From the NCBI GenBank assembly GCA_964623885.1, contig CAZUVM010000073.1:1-21510 (forward strand): DNA of 21,510 nucleotides. Direction: 5' to 3'. The translations under genes were made by a program, and so were the position numbers. This DNA is from CAZUVM01 sp964623885. Lineage in GTDB: Bacteria > Verrucomicrobiota > Verrucomicrobiia > Limisphaerales > UBA8199. The notes below the pieces were generated by a model that saw only the letters and a program-made list of their open reading frames with translations, was not told the DNA's origin and did not search any database. Shown here in pieces: positions 17,572 to 21,510 of this stretch (position 1 is its first letter; every line of letters begins with the position of its first letter).

Positions 17572-18597
17572 ATGTTTGCGCAGCTTAAAAGCCTGTTTTC
17601 CAATGACATTGGAATCGACCTAGGGACGGCAAATTCCCTCGTGTACGTACGCGACCGAGGCATTGTTTTGCGGGAGCCGTCGGTGGTCGCCATTCAGGCG
17701 GGAACCACGAACGTCCTGGCCGTAGGCGAAGAAGCCAAGCGGATGCTGGGACGCACTCCTGGAAATATCGTGGCCATCCGGCCGATGAAAGACGGTGTGA
17801 TCGCCGATTTCGAAATTACCGAGGCGATGCTCCGGCATTTCATCCAAAAAGTCCACCACCGGAAGCTGATTGCTCCCCGCGTGGTGGTCGCGGTCCCGTC
17901 GGGGATCACGGAAGTGGAAAAACGGGCGGTTAAAGATTCCGCGACTCATGCCGGTGCGCGGGAAGTCTATCTGATTGAACAACCGATGGCCTCGGCCATC
18001 GGCGTCGGGCTGCCGGTGCATGAGCCGGCGGGTAATATGATCGTCGACATCGGCGGCGGGACGTGCGAAATCGCAATCATCTCCCTGGCCGGAATTGTCT
18101 TCAGCCGTAGCCTGCGGGTAGGCGGAGACGAATTTGACGAGACGATCGTTGCGCACATGAAACGGGCCTACAACCTGATGATAGGTGAACGCACGGCGGA
18201 AGAGATCAAGATACGTGTTGGCTCTGCTTTTCCGCTCGAGCAGGAATTAACCATGGAAGTCAAAGGACGCGATTTGAGCGCCGGATTGCCGAAAACGTTA
18301 ACGATCCGGTCCGAAGAAATTCGCGAAGCTTTGCAAGAGCCGCTGTCCAGCATTTTGGAATCTGTACGCATTACCCTCGAACGCTGTCCCCCCGAGCTAT
18401 CCGCCGATTTGGTGGATCGCGGGATCGTGATGGCGGGAGGCGGGGCTTTGCTGCGGGGCATCGATCGGCTTGTCGCCGAAGAGACCGGGTTGCCGGTCCA
18501 CATCGCTGACGATCCGTTGAGCGCCGTCGCCGAAGGCACCGGCCGAGTGTTGCAGGAACTCCAATTTCTCAAGCGCGTCTCGAACAACTCCAAGTAG
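17572..18597 (+). CDS. mreB: Rod shape-determining protein MreB
   Basis: The bacterial actin homologue that polymerises under the membrane and guides lateral-wall synthesis. The 341-residue length is typical. The N-terminus MFAQLKSLFSNDIGIDLGTA carries a membrane-binding amphipathic segment followed by the phosphate-1 motif DLGTANS (residues 16-22). Phosphate-2 is seen in MIVDIGGGTCEIAIISL, the connecting region in VEKRAVKDSATHAGAREVYLIEQPMASAIG, and the adenosine motif in GIVMAGGGALLRGID. ATG 17572 has only a weak ribosome site. It is the first gene of an mreB-mreC-mreD-mrdA cluster, and a 136-bp gap separates it from mreC. Confidence 0.97.
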   Translation: MFAQLKSLFSNDIGIDLGTANSLVYVRDRGIVLREPSVVAIQAGTTNVLAVGEEAKRMLGRTPGNIVAIRPMKDGVIADFEITEAMLRHFIQKVHHRKLIAPRVVVAVPSGITEVEKRAVKDSATHAGAREVYLIEQPMASAIGVGLPVHEPAGNMIVDIGGGTCEIAIISLAGIVFSRSLRVGGDEFDETIVAHMKRAYNLMIGERTAEEIKIRVGSAFPLEQELTMEVKGRDLSAGLPKTLTIRSEEIREALQEPLSSILESVRITLERCPPELSADLVDRGIVMAGGGALLRGIDRLVAEETGLPVHIADDPLSAVAEGTGRVLQELQFLKRVSNNSK

Positions 18598-18628
18598 GTT
18601 AACTTCACCTTTCATCAGCATCGTTGTC

Positions 18629-18651
18629 TTCGGCCCGCGGTTCGGGCTGAA
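18629..18651 (+). terminator. Hairpin between mreB and mreC (possible attenuator)
   Basis: TTCGGCCC and GGGCTGAA pair over 8 bp with one G-T wobble around a 7-nt loop. No T-run follows, so it may lower, not stop, transcription into mreC, or mark an RNA-processing site. The rest of the 136-bp gap shows no gene. Confidence 0.25.
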
Positions 18652-18733
18652 ACCGGACGGGTGTAGAAGTTCCCGCCTTCTGCGCCAGATCTTGCGGCTG
18701 TGCTGTATCGGTCGCAAGCGTATGAAGATTTAG

Positions 18734-19543
18734 ATGTTAAAACGGCCGCATTATATTGCTTTCGGCCTGGTTGTGCTGATGACGCTGGTCATATTGAATC
18801 TGCCGAGCCGGACAACGGCCCGGCTTAAGCTGGGCATCGGCAGCCTTTTTGCCCCTTTATTCGGGCTCGCTAGCTCCACTGAGCGGCTCGCCTCAAAAGC
18901 CGGGGATACAGTCCTACCCCGCTCGGAACTACTTCGGGAAATTGAGACTTTGCATCAGGAAAACCAGGAACTGCGACTTCAAGCCAGTCGAACTGAAAGC
19001 ATTGTCCGCGAAAATGAACGACTGCGACAACTGATCGGCTGGCAAGTCCAAAAGCACGGCCACTTTAAACTCGCCAGCGTCGTTCTGCGGGAGCCATCCA
19101 ACTGGTGGCGGACAGTTCAAATCGACCTCGGCAGCCGCAACGGCATCAGCAACAACCTGCCAGTGCTTTCAGGCGATGGGGCTTTGGTTGGGCGAATTTC
19201 TTCCGTCAGCCTGACCCGCTCGCAGGTGTTGCTGCTGGGCGACCCGAGCTGCAAAGTCGCTGCCCGGGTGGAGAATCCAACCCACGACACGGGAGTCATC
19301 GGGGCCGCCGGACCACTCGAGAGCGAGTTTGTGGAAATGGGCTATCTTTCCCGCAACGCTGATCTTAAGCCAGGTCAGAACGTATGGACTAGCGGCACTG
19401 GCGGAATTTTTCCCAAGGACATATTGATCGGGAAGGTGGTCGATTCACGTTCAGCAGAATTTGGCCTGACTACGGTAGCTCGCGTCAAACTGGCTGCCAA
19501 CCTGAATGGATTGGAGGAAGTGTGGGTGATGATGGAGCCATGA
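18734..19543 (+). CDS. mreC: Rod shape-determining protein MreC
   Basis: A periplasmic scaffold of the elongasome that activates PBP2 and links it to MreB. The 269-residue protein has one N-terminal membrane helix (YIAFGLVVLMTLVILNL, residues ~7-23) and a coiled coil at ~62-98 (LLREIETLHQENQEL to ENERLRQLIG). The beta-rich MreC domain follows: VVLREPSNWWRTVQIDLGSRNGI, then GDGALVGRISSV, VLLLGDPSCKVAARV and GTGGIFPKDILIGKV, all characteristic of the family. An in-frame TAG directly precedes ATG 18734, so no upstream extension is possible. The ribosome site is weak. mreD begins 19 bp after the stop. Confidence 0.95.
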   Translation: MLKRPHYIAFGLVVLMTLVILNLPSRTTARLKLGIGSLFAPLFGLASSTERLASKAGDTVLPRSELLREIETLHQENQELRLQASRTESIVRENERLRQLIGWQVQKHGHFKLASVVLREPSNWWRTVQIDLGSRNGISNNLPVLSGDGALVGRISSVSLTRSQVLLLGDPSCKVAARVENPTHDTGVIGAAGPLESEFVEMGYLSRNADLKPGQNVWTSGTGGIFPKDILIGKVVDSRSAEFGLTTVARVKLAANLNGLEEVWVMMEP

Positions 19544-19548
19544 AGAAC

Positions 19549-19554
19549 AAGGGG
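19549..19554 (+). promoter_or_regulatory. Ribosome binding site of mreD
   Basis: AAGGGG stands 8 nt before ATG 19563, in the 19-bp gap after mreC. It supports this start for mreD, whose N-terminus is poorly conserved in the family. Confidence 0.5.
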
Positions 19555-19562
19555 TTACACAT

Positions 19563-20111
19563 ATGACCTGGCTGAACACCATATTTGTGCTGGCCGGAGC
19601 GTTCCTGACTGTTTTCTGGGAAGCTGCGTTCCCCGGGCTGCGCCATCTGTTGGCCGCGCAGATCGACCTGCTCCCGGCCTTGATGGTCTACGCGGCACTC
19701 GCCACTAACCTAACAACCGTGTGCCTGGTGGCCACGTGTGGCGGTCTTTGGTTCGATTCGCTTTCGGCCAATCCGCTGGGCATTACCGTGCTTCCCCTGT
19801 TCGTTGTGGGTCTGGCCATTTATAGCGGCCGAGAGGTGGTGCTGCGTCATCAGGCATTCGCGCAGTTTGTTTTGGGGCTGATTGCAAGTCTGACCGTGCC
19901 GGTGTTGACCCTGGGGTTACTGCTGACCGCCGGCCATCCGCCATTACTCGGCTGGGGGACCCTGTGGCAGTTGATCGTCATGACCATCGGTGGCGGCGCT
20001 GCTACACCTATTGTGTTCATTCTGTTTGAATGGCTGGAACGCGCGTTTCTGCACAGTCGGCCTGGGCAAAGCAGCTTCCGTCCGGATCGCGAGATAAGAC
20101 GAGGCAGATAG
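19563..20111 (+). CDS. mreD: Rod shape-determining protein MreD
   Basis: A 182-residue, strongly hydrophobic protein with about five membrane segments (for example TIFVLAGAFLTVFWEAAFPG, TVCLVATCGGLWFDSL, GITVLPLFVVGLAIY, FVLGLIASLTVPVLTLGLLL, and LIVMTIGGGAATPIVFILF). The GLWFDSLSANPLGIT stretch resembles the conserved G-x-x-x-D-x-x-x-x-x-P-L-G region of MreD. The C-terminal tail is hydrophilic and basic (FRPDREIRRGR). The family is poorly conserved, so the call leans on position between mreC and mrdA, size and topology. It is an inner-membrane elongasome component of unclear mechanism. Confidence 0.88.
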   Translation: MTWLNTIFVLAGAFLTVFWEAAFPGLRHLLAAQIDLLPALMVYAALATNLTTVCLVATCGGLWFDSLSANPLGITVLPLFVVGLAIYSGREVVLRHQAFAQFVLGLIASLTVPVLTLGLLLTAGHPPLLGWGTLWQLIVMTIGGGAATPIVFILFEWLERAFLHSRPGQSSFRPDREIRRGR

Positions 20112-20116
20112 GATGA

Positions 20117-20217
20117 GTCCAAAATTCAAAGGCCAAAGTCCAAAGTCAGCAGCCCAGGTTGCGGGCGGTGACAACGTTGGACTTTGGGCTTTGGACCCTG
20201 GGCTTTGGACTTCGGAC
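20117..20217. repeat. Degenerate 7-bp repeats in facing arms (hairpin element) between mreD and mrdA
   Basis: The left arm (20117-20147) is built of 7-bp units resembling GTCCAAA. The right arm (20179-20217) is built of the complementary units, such as GACTTTG and GGCTTTG. The arms form an imperfect long hairpin around a ~30-nt centre. The strand can be read as a 35-residue frame from ATG 20113, but its composition (SPKFKGQSPKS, GLWALDPGLW) simply reflects the repeat. It lies in the 113-bp gap and may affect expression between the two cell-wall genes. Confidence 0.7.
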
Positions 20218-20224
20218 TAAAGAC

Positions 20225-21510
20225 ATGCTTATTCTCGACCAACTCCGCCGAGGTGACCCGCAGTTGCGGGGACTGACGCTCATGGTCTTGAGCGGTCTGG
20301 GCATTCTGTTGGCCGGCCTTTGGTGGGTTCAGATCGTCTCCGCCCGGGATTACCAGGAATCTCTGGAGACGCAGTCCTTCCGCACCGTCCGCATCCCGGC
20401 AGTACGCGGCAAAATACTCGATCGGAATGGAACGGTCCTGGCCGAAAACCGTCCCACGTATAGCGTGAGTTTATACCTGGAAGAACTTCGCCATGCCTTT
20501 GACGACGCGGGCAACAAGTTGCTAAGCGAAGAGCGCACTCGGCTTAAGCAGCAAGCAGCCGAAAAAGAACGTACGCTCGGCCGCAAGCTCACCAAAGCGG
20601 AACGCAAAGAGTTCAGCCTGGATAACGCAAAACGATCGGCACTGAAAGAAGCTGCTCGTTACGAAGTCGCCAGCAACGTAGTCGCCCAGGTCAGCTTACG
20701 AATTCATCAGCCGCTTTGGTTGAATCCGACCAATTTTGAGAAGCATTATCAAACGCGTCTCGCTTTGCCATTCCCGCTGGTTGCAAATCTTGATTCGACC
20801 AATATCGCGCGATTCGAGGAGCAATCGACCACGCCGCTGGGTGTGGATTTGGAGATTCAATCCACGCGCATTTATCCGCTCGAAACCACGGCCGGACATC
20901 TGCTCGGGATGCTCAAGCACGATGATAGCTCGGTAGAAGGTGAAGAAGCTTTTTTCTCTTATCGCCTGCCCGACTTCCGAGGCTCTCTGGGTATTGAGTA
21001 CGGGTACGATCGGGAATTGCGCGGCCTGGCCGGCGCCAAATCTGTTCAGGTAAACAATCTTGGCTACAAGGCGTCCGAAAACGTGTGGAGTGCGGCGGAG
21101 CCGGGCAGCAACGTAGTGCTGACGGTGGACGCCTATATTCAGCAGGCGGCCGAGCATGCACTGCAAAGCGCGCCCATTCCTTATACCGGTCCCGTGCGCG
21201 GCGCCGTCGTCGTCATGGATGTCCACACAGGTGACGTGCTGGCCTTAGCTTCCTCGCCGATCATCAATCCCAGTTACGCAGTACAGGGATATCCGTCGGG
21301 TGAACTGGAACGCCGCAATGATCCCAGATTGCGACCGCTGTTCAATCGCGCGACGCAAGGCAATTACTTTCCTGGTTCCGTGTTCAAGACCGTTGTTGGA
21401 TTGGCGGCATTGGAGAATGGGTTGGATCCCACGACGAAATATCATTTCAACGAAAACCCGAGAGATCCAGGGAAGGCCTATATCGTGGTTCGCGGTCGTC
21501 CGATCAAGGA
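20225..21510 (+). CDS. mrdA: Penicillin-binding protein 2 (elongasome transpeptidase), 5' part
   Basis: The frame is open from ATG 20225 to the window edge (428 codons, no stop). The N-terminus has one membrane helix (LTLMVLSGLGILLAGLWWV, residues ~17-35), then the class B PBP dimerisation domain with RIPAVRGKILDRNGTVLAENRPTYSV. Residues ~98-152 form a long charged segment (EERTRLKQQAAEKERTLGRK and onward). TRIYPLETTAGHLLGML and GSLGIEYGYDRELRGLAG are typical PBP2 blocks. The transpeptidase domain begins with VLTVDAYIQQAAEHAL, and the catalytic SxxK is S385-V-F-K388 in YFPGSVFKTV. The SxN and KTG motifs lie beyond the window. It crosslinks lateral-wall peptidoglycan with RodA, whose gene may follow. 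The assignment to PBP2, not PBP3, rests on the mreBCD context. Confidence 0.93.
   Translation, partial: MLILDQLRRGDPQLRGLTLMVLSGLGILLAGLWWVQIVSARDYQESLETQSFRTVRIPAVRGKILDRNGTVLAENRPTYSVSLYLEELRHAFDDAGNKLLSEERTRLKQQAAEKERTLGRKLTKAERKEFSLDNAKRSALKEAARYEVASNVVAQVSLRIHQPLWLNPTNFEKHYQTRLALPFPLVANLDSTNIARFEEQSTTPLGVDLEIQSTRIYPLETTAGHLLGMLKHDDSSVEGEEAFFSYRLPDFRGSLGIEYGYDRELRGLAGAKSVQVNNLGYKASENVWSAAEPGSNVVLTVDAYIQQAAEHALQSAPIPYTGPVRGAVVVMDVHTGDVLALASSPIINPSYAVQGYPSGELERRNDPRLRPLFNRATQGNYFPGSVFKTVVGLAALENGLDPTTKYHFNENPRDPGKAYIVVRGRPIK

Noticed and set aside
20113..20220. 35-residue frame between mreD and mrdA
   Set aside because: Its sequence is only the translation of the 7-bp repeat arms.

Overview
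The window looks like chromosomal DNA of a Verrucomicrobiota bacterium, probably of the Pedosphaera/Limisphaerales type. This is inferred from protein families and from repeats, not from a marker gene. The supporting signs are an adjacent DUF1800/DUF1501 pair, a secreted modular protein (VWA, jelly-roll, Ig and RCC1-like modules with a C-terminal module typical of that phylum), short palindromic repeats between genes, and a rod-shape cluster.

Bases 1-7576, + strand: carbohydrate and sugar-acid metabolism. A gene remnant at the left edge is followed by an exported BNR/sialidase-fold protein and a secreted GH31 glycosidase. After a 157-bp element with long terminal inverted repeats come three tightly packed genes: a hexuronate-type MFS transporter, an AraD1/GguC-like member of the fumarylacetoacetate hydrolase family, and a beta-hydroxyacid dehydrogenase of the GarR/3-hydroxyisobutyrate dehydrogenase type. 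Together they suggest extracellular release, import and oxidation of a sugar acid.

Bases 7586-14424, - strand, read from right to left: a 42-residue membrane peptide, DUF1800, DUF1501 (Tat signal), tilS and ftsH. The tilS-ftsH order is the classical one, and the two secreted-protein families sit just upstream of it. The last + strand gene of the left block and ftsH converge with only 9 bp between them.

Bases 14513-17413, + strand: one large secreted multidomain protein, divergent from the DUF1800 group. A candidate promoter with an overlapping inverted repeat precedes mreB.

Bases 17572-21510, + strand: mreB, mreC, mreD and the 5' part of mrdA (PBP2), the elongasome genes for rod shape and lateral-wall peptidoglycan synthesis. 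A degenerate 7-bp repeat hairpin lies between mreD and mrdA, and the window ends just after the PBP2 active-site SxxK motif.

No rRNA, tRNA, CRISPR array, transposase or phage gene was recognised. The least explained structures are the repeat that seems to have overrun the 5' end of the GH31 gene, the terminal-inverted-repeat element at 4116-4282, the heptad hairpin at 20117-20217, and the small membrane peptide ahead of DUF1800.
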